Source: Dryomyza anilis (lineage: Eukaryota; Arthropoda; Insecta; Diptera; Dryomyzidae). Taken from it: a stretch of 64,000 nt of DNA. The stretch lies in contig OX638133.1 of the NCBI GenBank assembly GCA_951804985.1, positions 37,969,963-38,033,962 on the forward strand. Reading direction: 5' to 3'. Positions 1 through 11,436 of the stretch are shown here, one piece after another (positions within the stretch are counted from its first letter, which is position 1; each line of letters starts with the position of its first letter). Made by a program: the position numbers and the translations under genes. The notes under the pieces were generated by a model, which saw nothing but the letters and a program-made list of their open reading frames with translations, had not been told where the DNA came from and searched no databases.

Positions 1-1684
1 TCAAAGCTATGGGTGGTGGGACGCACCAATCAGCATCCATTAGACGATGATATCCGGCCAAAAGCCGCTTGAGTCAATTTCTTTTTGAGTGCGTAGATAC
101 CGATTGAGTTTGAGACTGGCATCGGCTGCTCTATTGCTGCTCTCCATACGACACTTAATCGGTGATACTTAGTAATGTTTGCACGTACCAGTTGTGGTCA
201 CTCTAATGTCTGTCTGTCTCTAGGTCTGTCCAACAGTCAGTGTGTTTTTGGGTTAGCTTTTTGTGGTCAAGGCGAGAATTCAAATCCGATTATGAAGAAC
301 ACTATTGACTTGAAAGGTTTGCCAGAACATAACAACCAAATAAAGAAAGGTTATTTTTCAGAAGACTAAGGACATGGCTGTGCCCTTGCAACGGAAGTGT
401 ATGACTTGTGTTGCCAGGTGTACGAATTATAGCAATCCATAAAGTGGGTCTTAATTAAATTTTTTTGTGAAAAAGTAAAAACAATTTTGAGAAACTTGAA
501 TTTTTTGTACTTCTTTCTGCAATGGCCATATTTTGGTGGGCGTGGAAGCGTTAAAAAGAAAACCTAACCAAAAGTTCCTTTATGCGTGCATAATCAACGT
601 ACGTGCGTAAATGTAGAAATGATGTACAAATGAATCATACAGCGGCAGCAGCTTTTCTTAGAGCCTTTGCCGCTTACATCCTGCGCATTATCCTGCGCTT
701 AGCTCAATCGTTTCTATGCAAATTCAATCAGAGGCTAAACAGCGGAAATTGACTAAAAATAAAACATTTCCTGCGCGCACTCACACGCCATTTGCGGCCA
801 TAAATATTTGATTTCCACTTCCTTCCGTTGCGTTCCTTGACTTTTATCCTTTTTGTTCTTTGTCTAACCGTTCATTTCGTGGACCTTACTCGCTCTTCAT
901 GGCCCCCTCAATCGTATTTTCCTTAATTTGTTCCTGCTTCATTTGTTCTTGTCTCACTGCTGCTTTTCATGCGTTGTCCATGTACTTTGTTATCCCTTGG
1001 CCATCCGGCATTATTTGAGTTTTTATCATCATCATCATTTGTTTGTCTATTTGTTTCGTCTGCGATTTTGTTTTTGTACACAGCGGACGACTTAACTGAT
1101 TCGCCATGACTTGGCGATTCCAAAGCGCACAGAAAATCCTAGAAATCCTTTTAAAGTCAATAAATAGATTTGTACTAGTTGAGCTGCCAGTTTAAAGGCA
1201 AAGCACATAAATTTAAATTTACAATATTTTTTTAACCAGTCCAGTTAAAAGGATTTGGCAAGCCTGCCATAAATCGATAAATTACCGTAGAAATTCCAAA
1301 TGCTTAGTATCCAGTTTATGACTCTTTAACTGGTTTATTTGAGTTCTATAATTTACAATTATAAATTATGTGTTCAGCAGTTCAGTAGTACAACAAAACT
1401 ACATGCTAAGTAAACATATAATTGATGCGTTTCTTTATGTTGTAAATATGTTGTTGCTTGGTACATAATGCAATCATAATTATGTTATAATCATATGATT
1501 AAATGATTTCCTTACCTTCGGTACCACTTAGTTTTTGTGAAGGATTGTTAAAAAGAAGGTCATTAATATCAATTTAATGCATAATTACATTCAGTCCATA
1601 ACAATCTTTTGTTAAATTTAAATAAACTCATTTTGTGTCGTGTGGTATTCACTTTTTCTAATACCTTTGGCTAAGTGTTGCCAA
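1..1684. other. Unassigned non-coding DNA
   Basis: No coding region, RNA gene or repeat was recognised here. The stretch 590-1130 is less AT-rich than its surroundings and looks single-copy, which would suit intronic or intergenic sequence with regulatory content. A perfect octamer ATGCAAAT (POU-factor type site) lies at 716-723. The short open frames at 175-369 and 923-1123 show no family motif. Confidence 0.4.
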
Positions 1685-1687
1685 CTT

Positions 1688-2569
1688 AAAACTATAAAAA
1701 TGTTGTAACTCGTGACTTACTAAGAGTAGAATTAAAAAAGGTTTAGATTACAAATTTCAATCGCCACATATAATGTGCATGGGATTGGATAAAAGGGCGT
1801 GGCACCTCCCACATATCCAAAACTTTAAAATTGCTATAACTCCTGACATACTAAGAGTAGAATTATAAAAATCAAAACAAATGTTCTTATTTAAAACTCC
1901 AATCGCCACGTAGAATATGGGCGTGGCATCTCTCATATAACCAAAACTTTAAAATTTCTATAACTCTTTACCTACTAAGAGCAGAGTTATAAAAATCGAA
2001 ACAAAAGATTATATCAAACATTGTAACCGTCACGTAGAATGTGGACGTAATTGAACAATGGGGCGTTACACCTCCCATATTACTTAAACTTTAAAAATGC
2101 TATAACTCGTGAATTACTAAGGACAAAGTTACTTAGAGCAAAGTTTAGCCGGCCTCAGCAGTCCAGAGGTAGCTCGCTGGAGTTGCATTCTGAAGGTCTC
2201 GGGATCGAATCCCGACTTGGGCAGGGACGCTCGTGGTGATATTAACCACAAAATTGTAGGGAATAGATTTCACAGTACAATGGATATAGTCTGTCTGAGT
2301 GCTGTGGATCTTAGTAGATATTCCAAAAAAAAAAAAAACGCAAAGGTTTAAAATCGAAACGAAGGATCATTTTAAAAATTTGAATAGATACGTGAGCGGC
2401 ATAGGAAAAAAGTGCATGACACTTCGTTCAATGTAGGCGGGAAAAATAGCCACTTAGGCATGCACTAAAAAGGGAAAAAGGGGCGTAAATGTATTCACAC
2501 TTTATAAACGATATAGTTTTGCAATTACAAAATTTTAGCACGGTCGAAATTGTGCACGGGTCCAGCTAG
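1688..2569 (+). mobile_element. Helitron-like 3' remnant with internal tandem repeats
   Basis: Four degenerate tandem units begin near 1688, 1822, 1945 and 2089 (spacing about 125-145 bp). Each carries a CTATAACTC..CTACTAAGAG block, an ATCGCCACGTAGAAT block and a GGGCGTGGCA block. The segment ends at 2569 in GTCCAGCTAG followed by T. A CTAG end next to T is the 3' terminus expected of Helitrons (CTRR|T), and a short hairpin (GCAC...GTGC) precedes it. The CATAACTCGGCACATTAGTTAC stretch downstream of the Helitron-type 5' end at 11437 is written in the same style, so both may be one family. A SINE interrupts the element at 2148-2339. The left boundary is uncertain and no Rep/helicase coding was seen. 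Confidence 0.5.
2148..2339 (+). mobile_element. tRNA-derived SINE with poly(A) tail
   Basis: The head has a box-A-like GTAGCTCGCTGG and a box-B-like GGGATCGAATCC, the internal RNA polymerase III promoter arrangement of tRNA-derived SINEs. A tRNA-unrelated body follows, then an A-run at about 2325-2338. It is flanked by GCAAAGTTTA (2138-2147) and GCAAAGGTTTA (2340-2350), which I read as a slightly diverged target-site duplication made on insertion into the Helitron-like remnant. This family differs from the ATT-tailed SINE that recurs elsewhere in the window. Confidence 0.65.
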
Positions 2570-2570
2570 T

Positions 2571-2728
2571 AATACAATAAAATTATATATTATATGCGAA
2601 ACTAGATCAATAATTCTATGATTCCTCTTACTTTGTTTTTGCCAATCGCTCTTTAAGTCTTCAGATTAAATACAAATTCACGTTTACGATTTTTGATTTA
2701 AATTTTCGTTTGTGGTGCTCCTTTTAAA

Positions 2729-2798
<70 letters not shown>

Positions 2799-3100
2799 TT
2801 TTTTGTCCTTCACTTATTCATATTTTCCAACAAATTATTTAACCAGTAGAATTCAGCTTTGCATAGATGTATTACTTTCAATATATTTGTCTTAGGATTC
2901 TTCAATAAAGTCAAATGAAGTTTACCATGTAATTTTTCATATGAAATCAAACAATTTTTTCATAAAAAAGGCAATTTCTTAATCGAATTTTGAATTTGAC
3001 TTAAATCTCAGGTCTTAAAGACAGATTTGTTAAAACAAAATAAGAGGAATCATAGAATTATGGTTCTTGTTTCACGTATAATATATAATTTTATTAAATT
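2571..3100. mobile_element. Foldback/MITE with ~110-bp inverted ends and (AT)n core
   Basis: The left arm (2571-about 2685) and the reverse complement of the right arm (about 2990-3100) align over roughly 110 bp. Shared blocks include AATAAAATTATATATTATA, ATAATTCTATGATTCCTCTT and TCTTTAAG. The centre holds the long (AT)n/T tract. The left end directly abuts the CTAGT end of the Helitron-like remnant. No coding capacity was seen, so this is best read as a non-autonomous long-TIR element of unknown superfamily. Confidence 0.65.
2732..2804. repeat. (AT)n microsatellite followed by poly(T)
   Basis: About 50 bp of uninterrupted AT dinucleotides run directly into about 24 T residues. The tract lies at the centre of the inverted repeat 2571-3100, where it would form the loop or tip of a hairpin or cruciform. 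It is likely length-polymorphic. Confidence 0.95.
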
Positions 3101-4706
3101 ATGAAAACTAAAAGTGTTATGCAATAAATAATAGGTACACTTTAAAATCAAAATATTTTGTGTTTGACTGGTCTTAAATTCGGTCAGATTAATCCGAAAT
3201 TCAAGTAGTTTATTGAAAAATATTAGCTAAACTATTTTTAATGAAATACAAAAGTAATTTGATCGAAAACTCAAATCTGCAAAAAGTTAAAGACCAAAAT
3301 ATGTAAAAAAACACGAAAATTGCCATATACTTGTTTAACGTAATAAACTTAAAAACTTGATGCAATCTAAAAAAAGTGAGTATGAGGTCGTGAATAGAAT
3401 CTTGATGTCCATCAGAAAATCATACATAGATCGCTAATAAATTTTTGTTGTTGTGCTGTGTAATCAGGAATAAAACAGTAAAATACTATGTCCCTTCGAT
3501 GATAGAGAAATATCGCAGTAGTCAAAACCGCAAAGGTCTATTGAAAAATAATGGCTTCAAATTTAAAATTTCGTAGTTTTCATTTTATCATTATGTGGCA
3601 ATTCCGGGATTTCATTTCGGGATTTTCCGTACTGATTTATTTCGGGATACCGAAATTTCGGGATCCATACTCAGAACAATTTTTTTTTTTGGGTTAAAGC
3701 ATATTAAAAGCAAAATCTAATCGCATTCTGATCAGTATTTTTTACGTTACAGTAATTTCGGACACATAGACGGACATGGTTTAACGAACGGTAGTGACGA
3801 ATTTGGTTTATATCAATCGCCATTATTATATGTATATTCCAGTTCTTGATTACAATTGTTATTTTTCATTTCTTAGTAATCTAAAATATCTTCTGCGACT
3901 ATTTGCAACAATTTATGTGACACCTTGCGATATTTTTGTGCAATATATGTTGGCAACTATGGCCTCTGCAGCACTTATTCATTCACTAACTTACTCTCTT
4001 TGTCACCCGTTCTCTCTCACGCACAATGCTTCAAAGTCATTTAATTGCCACAATGCATTAGGCTCGGTGTCACAATTCAACCAAGAATAAAAAGAACACC
4101 AAATAAAAGGCTAACTAACGTCTTTTGGCCGAATTAGCAGCACCGCAAATGGATTATGAAGCCGTTGCGTCGGTCGTTATTCGCATCTTTTGACAGACTG
4201 ATAGATGCACGGAAAGAAGGAAGAAGATTTTAACTGCTTTGTCGGAGCGCAATTTATCACGAATGAGCGAATGTCTTTCATTCTTCTTACATGCGGCGCA
4301 TTTTCTCTCTCACACTCTTCTCTTCGCGGCAGGCGCTGCACTTTGGGATGAAACTGAAATCTAGTTGGATAAAATAGAAAAAAAATAACATTTAAATGTT
4401 TTAAAAGTAATTGAATTCGATTCAAAAATATTATTTTTAATAGTAGGTACTGCATAGTATATAAAGCCTGTTATGGACAAAATTGATATCATTTTCTTGA
4501 ATATATCCGTCATATTTCCGGCAAACATATAGAGATAAATGAAACATATTTGGTACGCCCAACGAAATTTAGTGAGATGTATTTTGCTAGAAATTATTCG
4601 ATTAACTATTTCTAAACTGAGCTTTCTAAAAATTGTACATAGGTTGTGTTTTAAAGGTTAAAATTTATTAGATATTTATAGAAATCGGAATATTTTATTT
4701 TCCCGA
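3101..4706. other. Unassigned DNA; decayed CGGGAT repeat and GAGA-like clusters
   Basis: No gene was recognised. At 3605-3672 four TTTCGGGAT-like units occur in about 65 bp and resemble the subterminal parts of the hAT-type element at 9748-11429, so a decayed relative may lie here. Pyrimidine clusters such as CTCTCTCAC (about 4010 and 4305) are GAGA-factor-like. The open frames at 3794-4090 and 4177-4455 look incidental. Confidence 0.35.
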
Positions 4707-4972
4707 TAATAATAAGAATAAAAATAATAATATTTTGCGCTAAAGTCCTGAAAACGTAGTGGGACCTACAGTATAATGCCGAATCCTAACAGCGGGGTGA
4801 GAACTTTTCATAGGCAATATTTTACTTTCGAATTTTTGTCATTGACTGCCGACTGGTAGCGCAGTATAGAAAAATGTTTTATAACAAAAGATGTTGTTAA
4901 AGCCCAGCCCTGAATTGAACCAGTCTTCCGTCGCGCAGTTCAACGCACTAAGCGCTGAGCCACCGACGTTGT
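4707..4972 (-). mobile_element. tRNA-derived SINE, ATT-tailed family, diverged copy
   Basis: On the minus strand the order is tRNA-like head (about 4972 downward, with GGCTCAGCGCTTAGTGCGTTG), a diverged box B near 4910, the body block CTATACTGCGCTACC, and an ATT/ATA tail near 4707-4730. It aligns throughout with the better copies at 17650, 29324, 31971 and 49341. The many mismatches make it one of the older copies. Confidence 0.75.
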
Positions 4973-5829
4973 AATTTTCCTATTAACCATTATTATATTA
5001 TGTTATTAAATTAAGATCCACAATAACTGTTATTTTACGAAACCAATTAAGCATTTTAAATATAAACCATTGCTAAAAGTGGTATAGATTCTCGATTAGC
5101 GTCACTCCATTAGACGATTTATCAATTATCTGTCTTAATTTATTTTTATCCGACGAAATTATCAAACTAGAAGAGCTGTCCATTGTGACCTGTCTACCAG
5201 ATCTATTTACTTTACTGTCCAACGTACCATCCAAAAAATAAATAATAGAAGAGAATATATTTAAGAAACATTATTTTGATTGAACTTTTTCGTTTGTTGT
5301 TCATTACATTTGTTTGTTATGGTAATAAATTATAACAAAATATGAAATAGTGTCAGCGAACAAATTGCGTATGGAAAGAAATCGGCAATTGAACTTGAAT
5401 ACTAAGTAGTTCAAAAACTATCCATCGAAATTATTTTTTTAATAACTATGCTATTAAAACAGTGTAAAATATATTTTTAATTTTTTAGTTGTTGATTAAA
5501 AAGCTTATATAAGCAATGATCTTAATTAAAACAAGCCGAATTGTAAAATTGTTTTTTCACATACCTTGTTACAAAATTATTGCTGAGAAATCAATAAAAT
5601 TAAGAACACATTTTTTTATAATTCTCTTTGGCTAACTCTACACTTCTGGAGGGTCTCCATAAAATTTCATTAATATTGGAAGTCATTGTAATATGATATA
5701 TATATCTGAAGTGCATTGATCCGCCTGTATTTGTGAATATTGTAAGCAATTTCGGACTTCAATTTTGACATATCTATATTTTAATGATTGTTAGTTTAAC
5801 CTAAAATAATGTTTAAAATAATGTTTAGG
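4973..5829. other. Unassigned AT-rich DNA
   Basis: No coding region, RNA gene or clear repeat boundary was recognised here. Confidence 0.35.
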
Positions 5830-6680
5830 ACATTATACGAAATATTTTTTCGTAATATTTTTTTATTTCGTAAAGTACACGAATAAGTCGTAGAATACAG
5901 AAAACTTTTGTAATGTCTATTTTTTCCAAAATATTTTTTACGAACGATACGTATATATTACGGAATAATATTGCCTTTAAATTACGAAACTTTCGTTATA
6001 TTATTTTAAATAACTATTTTTTTATGTAGGTATAACAAATGTTACGAATGAGCTTTACATTTTATGAAGAAATTACTAAACTTTCGTAATTTGTTAGAAT
6101 TTTACGAAAAATTCATGTTTTTTACGGATAATTAGTTAAAACATAAATATGTTTGCGTGAAATAGCAACTTGGAGCTGCATTTTATTTTATTTGTATCAC
6201 GGTCGCAAGCAGATAGCTATACAATACAAATAGTTTTAAAATGTGTCTGTGTAAGTTCTATTTGTATCAAAGGTGCAAAAGTATTGAAACAAAGCACAAT
6301 ATTTCATATTTTATGAATAAATTGTCATTTACATTATCAGTTTTTTAAACACAGCATTCGTGTATTTTACGAAATTTCTTAAAATGTCTACAAAACGTAC
6401 AAACATATTCAGTAAATTATAATTAAAAAATAACAAACTCTCGTATTATGTACGCATGATTTATGTAGATAAAATCTACGAATAGTTTTATAAAATAAAC
6501 AAATAATATTCATAAATTTACGAAAGTTCTTTCGCGTATTTTACATAATATTTCGTAGGTATATTTATGATAAAAATTTATGAAAGTTTTTTCGTATGTA
6601 TTACAAATTATTTTGTAGATAAATTTTACGATTTTTTTCGAAAAGTACACGAACGATTTCTTGTATTTTATTTTGAGTGT
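5830..6680. repeat. ACGAA-rich foldback-like repeat
   Basis: TTTCGTAA/TTACGAAA half-sites recur more than fifteen times in both orientations, often as paired GTAAAGTACACGAA-like blocks. The left part and the reverse complement of the right part resemble each other, pointing to a decayed foldback or MITE. A shorter block of the same character occurs at 18545-18730. The 110-codon open frame at 6510-6842 is a by-product of this composition. Confidence 0.5.
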
Positions 6681-6949
6681 ATTAGATATCTCTAAACTTA
6701 AAGTGATATGTAGAAATAATGCCAAAAAGAAAATGGGAGAACTATATAGAAAATCACCTATAAAGTTGACCAATCGGCCATATATGTGCAATAGTTGTTT
6801 ATACTTGCTAATATTACGAAACATAAGTTGAAAATATATCATATTTTTTAATGATAGACCGACGATATATACAAACGGAAAAATCCTCTTTTGGTATGAG
6901 GTTTATTGAACTATAATATCAATAAAAATTATATGACCATACATGCCAA

Positions 6950-7190
6950 TGAAAATAGTTTTTGAATGACTTGAAAAGAACACCAATAAATTGAAAACAT
7001 AACACAGGCAATGATCATATGGGCCGTTTCGGATACAGCCAAGTATCTTCATCAGTGATGACGTTGTGATAACATCAAATGTTTCGTATATATGAATACG
7101 GCGTGGTTGGGATTTGAACTCATGTCGTCAGAAACGATGGGAGTTGGTAGACAAGCACAACCACACAACCGTCACTCGTCTAGTTTGCAG
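6950..7190 (-). mobile_element. Probable tRNA-derived SINE, third family
   Basis: Read on the minus strand from about 7190, a box-A-like GTGTGGTTGTGC is followed about 50 bp later by GAGTTCAAATCCC (plus-strand 7109-7121), an excellent box B. A body that includes ACGTCATCACTGATGAAG follows. The spacing is that of a tRNA-like polymerase III promoter, but the acceptor stem is not convincing enough for a tRNA gene. I saw no second copy in the window, so the 3' boundary is a guess. Confidence 0.4.
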
Positions 7191-7207
7191 TTTTGTCCGT
7201 TCTATTT

Positions 7208-7345
7208 TTATACCCTACACCTATGAGGTACAGGGTATATTAACTTTGTGCATATATTGTAACGCCCCTTAGGAGGCGTGTCCGGTATGGAAAAGTATAT
7301 ATATTCTTGATCAGCATCACTACGCGAGTCCGTTTAGACATGTCC

Positions 7346-7397
<52 letters not shown>

Positions 7398-7930
7398 TGC
7401 TGTCTTGCTGTCTAGCTGTCTAGCTGTCTTGCTGTCCGAATATAGAATAACTTGAGAAATACTGATCAGAATACGATGAAATTTCGTCTCAATATATTTT
7501 ATCCAAAAGTAGGAACTGAGTTTGAAAATGAGCCAAATCGGTCCACGGACACGCCCACCTCCCATACACTTTTATATAACTCTTTCAGAACTAATAACTC
7601 GAAAAGTATTCAAGGTATAGTTATAAAGTTTAATACGTATTGTTAGAATTCACCTAAAAATATGTGGTCCAAAAATGGGCGTGATCCGCTCACTTTTTTT
7701 ATTCATTATTTCCCGGGGTCCGCCCAATTACATTTTTCAAATTTATTTTTTTTAGTTTTTTATACTTTATATAATTTTTTTAATTTATGGGGATATAAGT
7801 CGTAAATTTCTGATATATGAGGGTTAATATCCCCACCAAAGGTGTAGGGTATTCCATAGTCGGGCCCGACCGACTATAAAAATCCGCCCCATGTGACCGA
7901 ACTTACCCATGTGACCTAACTTTCCCAACT
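7208..7930 (+). mobile_element. mini-me/DINE-1-like element, type A
   Basis: It begins TATACCCTACACCTATGAGG and continues through a TATATATATT-CTTGATCAGCAT core to a (GTCT)n/(GTCC) tract at about 7345-7400. It ends with CCCATGTGACCTAACTTTCCCAACT. The TA-rich stretch, conserved CTTGATCAGCAT block and (GTCY)n define mini-me, a Helentron-associated non-autonomous element of Diptera. The interior has GGGCG-containing blocks (ACACGCCCACCTCCCATAC). Type A copies also occur at 30162-31121, 59014-59509 and, as a fragment, at 13011-13053. The open frames at 7320-7565 and 7452-7646 are artefacts of the element. Confidence 0.85.
7345..7435. repeat. (GTCT)n/(GTCY)n microsatellite
   Basis: A run of GTCT units is followed by degenerate GTCTTGCT/GTCTAGCT units. 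It is the microsatellite module of the mini-me element that contains it. Confidence 0.9.
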
Positions 7931-8282
7931 CGTTAGAACAGACTTTGTTGCAACAACGACGAATGGTGCCGAAGTTCGATAGAACGAATCCATTGAGTAT
8001 TTTTTGGTTATGATGAAATAAAATAATAATAACCTCATGTTTACCTACTATGAGGTGCCACAACCTCATAGTTCACCGATTGGAGGTTGACCCAAGGGAA
8101 TCAAGTGGTTGTTGCAACTACTTTATCTGTTGTTGTCACGAACGATTCGGTAGTTGGTTGCCTGCAGAACACGACACATTTCTTATAAATTATAACGTCT
8201 TTGATGTAAATATCGATGCTATGTTTTTTTTTTTCTAAAGCATTATTTGGAATTTATTCCACTGTGCGACTTGTTGTTGCTA

Positions 8283-8645
8283 TTATAGTAGTTGTTGCTG
8301 CTGCTGCAATATGGCGTTCATTTGTTTATTGCGTTGGCTGGTGTTTGTTTGCCGCCGGTTATTGTTAATGTTAATCATATTGCTTGTGCTGCTGCCGCTG
8401 CTGCCTCTGTTTTTGGTGCTGCCACCTCTGCTGTTGTTGGTGTTGGCGCTTCTGTAATTGTTCTCTATATAGCTGCTATTGTAGGCAACGTCTGCTGCTG
8501 CTTCTGCTACTTCATACGCATCTGATAATAATGGAAGCTTGTTGGGTGTCGGCTGCCTCATTTCACAGCCCTTGATGTGATAATTTTTTCGCTTAATGAC
8601 TTGAGGCATCATCAACACAAGAAGCAGGAGCAGCAACAGCAGCAT
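8283..8645 (-). CDS. Candidate Asn/Ser/Gln-rich coding exon, 120 codons
   Basis: This minus-strand frame starts with a run of eight Leu then VLMMPQ, which resembles a short hydrophobic leader. A mixed-composition stretch follows (VIKRKNYHIKGCEMRQPTP and LPLLSDAYEVAEAAADVAYN), then a low-complexity part rich in Asn, Ser, Arg and Gln ending in five Gln and three Leu. Such composition is typical of fly regulatory and secreted proteins. The frame stays open upstream to a TGA near 8700, and a possible splice acceptor (CATTATGCAG) lies about 9 bp before the ATG. CAG/CTG-type repeats can keep several frames open by chance, and plus-strand frames overlap here (8292-8525). I do not recognise the protein; the alternative is opa-repeat non-coding DNA. 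Confidence 0.3.
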   Translation of the reverse strand: MLLLLLLLLVLMMPQVIKRKNYHIKGCEMRQPTPNKLPLLSDAYEVAEAAADVAYNSSYIENNYRSANTNNSRGGSTKNRGSSGSSTSNMININNNRRQTNTSQRNKQMNAILQQQQQLL

Positions 8646-8655
8646 CCGTGGATAC

Positions 8656-9390
8656 TCTGCATAATGTGCGCAAATTAACGCGAATATAAAATTGATTCAT
8701 GGTGCTTTGATGCCAGCATATTGTCCGGATTAAGGTGCACAAACAAAAACTAAATAAAAAATATAGCAAACAAAAAAATGGTAAAATGTATTAATAAAAA
8801 TTAAAATATGAAAAATGAGCTGATATTAAAAATGCACAGATATTGAAAATGCTCAAATATTTATAAAATTAAAATATTTAAAAAAGAAAAAATCATTTGG
8901 TAAGCATGTTTTATATATAAATTGCATTGATTTAAAATTCTTGAATAATTAAAACTGTTCCAGTAAATTAATATAGAAATGTTTCAAATGTTTCCCATTT
9001 TAAAATTGCAAAAAAAAAAAACAAAATTTGATTTCATTTATTCTGTATGTACAAAAAAAAAAAAAATGCTTAGATGATTCCTCTGACAAACAAACGCCTT
9101 TAGTTATTTGACTGGCGCATCAACTTTCAGCATAATTCATCAAAATGATGCCAGTTTCCAGTGTGAAGTGAGTGCTTTGAGTTGCCATCCGTTAAATTAG
9201 AGCGTCACAGAGGGCTGCACTCAAATTGCTAGCGCGGCAAAGCCACTAGCTTAGTTTTTATTATAAAGTGAATATTTTCCTTATGATCAGATGATTTTAA
9301 TGTTTAGTGTCAATAAAAATGGAAAACAAAATTTAAAAAATATATATTATGCATTCAAAATCTTATTCCAAACTTAAATATTAAGTAAAG
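8656..9390. other. Unassigned non-coding DNA
   Basis: No feature was recognised. The part 9070-9260 (AATTCATCAAAATGATGCC and a less AT-rich patch) looks single-copy. Confidence 0.35.
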
Positions 9391-9602
9391 CACCCAGAAA
9401 AAAATTCCCTCAAATCCCATTAAAATTGGTCAATTATTGATTTAATAGTATACAAAAAATAAAAAAATTCATATAGACTCAATGGCAATGTCATGGTATT
9501 TTCTAGTATTTAATGGTATTTTCCGATTAAAATAATAATTTATCCTATTGAATATTTTTAATAGTAAAAAACTATTATTTATATAGTATTTTTTTCTGGG
9601 TG
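9391..9602. mobile_element. CACCCAG-ended MITE, copy 1
   Basis: The 212-bp element has inverted ends CACCCAGAAAAAAAT and ATTTTTTTCTGGGTG. The interior is itself partly palindromic around AATGGTATTTTCCGATTAAA. Relatives lie at 16992, 33339, 41892 and 61085. Two of these (33339 and 41892) are flanked by TA on both sides, pointing to a Tc1/mariner-mobilised family. This copy lacks clean TA flanks. Confidence 0.75.
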
Positions 9603-9747
9603 TGCTTTTAATTATATTTTTAATTGGAAAAATTTAATTAAAAAGCTCATATATAGCAAAATTTCAATTTTCTGATTTTATTTTAACAGAGCGCTTAATT
9701 TTTCAGCAAATAACAAAATAAAATGTCCAAGAAATTATGGTACCAAT

Positions 9748-11429
9748 TAGGAATGTCAATCCAGGAATATTTTTCAATTCCGAAATTTCGGAACTATGAA
9801 ATTTGAATCCCAGGATTAGCCCGGGATTTGAAAAAATAATAACCATAATACTGTTTCAATATAGAACTATTATAATACAAACAAAATTGAGAATGGAATG
9901 GAGAATTGAATATTTTCCTATTCTTCGAAAATGTAATTTCCAAAACGTGCTATGTACAATTTAATTTTCAAATATGTTGCACTAAAAGTCTGTCTGGATA
10001 AATTCCACACCTTGTTTGCAAAGTCTGACAAACACGGTTATTCTAATTTAAAAAAAGCATTTAAAATATCAGATTCAAATGTACTAGGAATTATGCCTAG
10101 TTAAAATCAAATAAGATTTTGTGAAACTTATATTGGAAATACTCTGTTAATTAACAAGCATCAAAAAAATAACATTCAAACTGTTGAAAACAATAGCCCG
10201 TAACTACACACAAAAAATTTTACCAAAAATTTCACCACCTACCAGGATTCATCATATTGATGAATTCATTCATTGAATTAAAATCGTATTTTTTAAATGT
10301 TTTTCATTTTCAATATTATTTTTGTCATCAAATTTCAAACACAAATTTATCTCCATTTACACATTTATGTATTTATAATTCTTAAATGATTTATAATATA
10401 TAATTGCTAATTTTTCAAAGCCTCCATTTCATCATATTAATGAAAAAGTGAACATCATATTGATGAATTTTGGTCATCAAACCATATTAATTTAAATATC
10501 ATAAATCTTATAAGAATTATAAATACATAAATGTTTGAATGGAGACCAATTTTGGTTTGAAATTTCGTGATATAAAATATATAAAAACGAAAAACACTGA
10601 AAAAATACGATATTAGTTCAATGAATTAAATCATCAATATCATGAATACTGGTAGTTGGTGAAATATTTTTTTGTGTGTTAACCTGGAGATTAAAATTAA
10701 TTACTCCTATAAAAATAAATGTCAAAAAGCTATACATTAAAATAAACTCCAGTTTAGATATTACTATAGTTACGCGCCAATGAGTTTAAATGTAGAGAAT
10801 ATTCCAGTTTATTAAAAAATGTTGGTTAATAATATTACTAAAGTCTCAAATCCTGATGTCGAAATAAACTGCTATGTCGAAATAAAACTGCTATCTTTCC
10901 AAAAAATTCTATGTGGGATTTCATTTCCAAAACAAGCTATTTCAATTTTGAGAGCATTTATTAACATATATACGGTTCAAAAACCATTAATTTAAAAACT
11001 TGAATATACTAAGGTTACGGACCAAAAGTGTAACAGACACTAGGTTCAAATTTACTCTACCATGGTGTAACATATAGCACGTTGTATTTTGTGTCAAATG
11101 GATTTTTTGTAATTGAATTTTGCAGTACCATTTTTTATGAATTAGTATGAATATTGAAATAAATTTATAGTCAACTGTTCCAGTTTAAGATCAATTTTTA
11201 CTTAAAAGTTTTTTAATTTTGCAAAATTCTGAATAAAAACTGCTGCTGTTTTAAAAACCCAAGATAACTGCACGAAATCTGAATAAGAAAATTGAAAGAC
11301 TTTTAAATAAACTAATAAAAAATTATCTATTAGCAATTTTTAAACTCCAGAAAATCCCGGGATTTAACGTGATCCCAGGAATAATTTTTCGGGACTTATT
11401 TGAGGAAAATTACGGGATTGACATTCCTA
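9748..11429. mobile_element. hAT-type non-autonomous element
   Basis: The inverted ends read TAGGAATGTCAATCCAGGAAT on the left and, as the reverse complement of the right, TAGGAATGTCAATCCCGTAAT. They are flanked by GTACCAAT (9740-9747) and GTACCTAT (11430-11437), an 8-bp duplication with one mismatch. A TAG-start TIR with an 8-bp duplication is diagnostic of the hAT superfamily. Subterminal regions carry repeated CCCGGGATT/GATCCCAGGA motifs on both sides. No transposase frame survives. A smaller foldback (10207-10678) has inserted inside. The right duplication overlaps the A|TC junction of the Helitron-type end at 11437, so insertion occurred beside or into that element. Confidence 0.8.
10207..10678. 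mobile_element. Long-inverted-repeat MITE nested in hAT element
   Basis: The left arm (10207 to about 10440) and right arm (about 10490 to 10678) are inverted copies over about 200 bp. They share CACACAAAAAA ends, TTTCACCAMCTACCAG, TTCATTGAA and ACATTTATGTATTTATAATT. The centre carries CATCATATTGATGA palindromes. The GGTAGTTGGTGAAA terminal block also occurs at 22460-22490 and 61325-61345, linking it to the element at 21702-22553. The left flank is TA and the right flank TT, so a TA duplication is likely but not clean. Confidence 0.75.
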
Positions 11430-11436
11430 GTACCTA

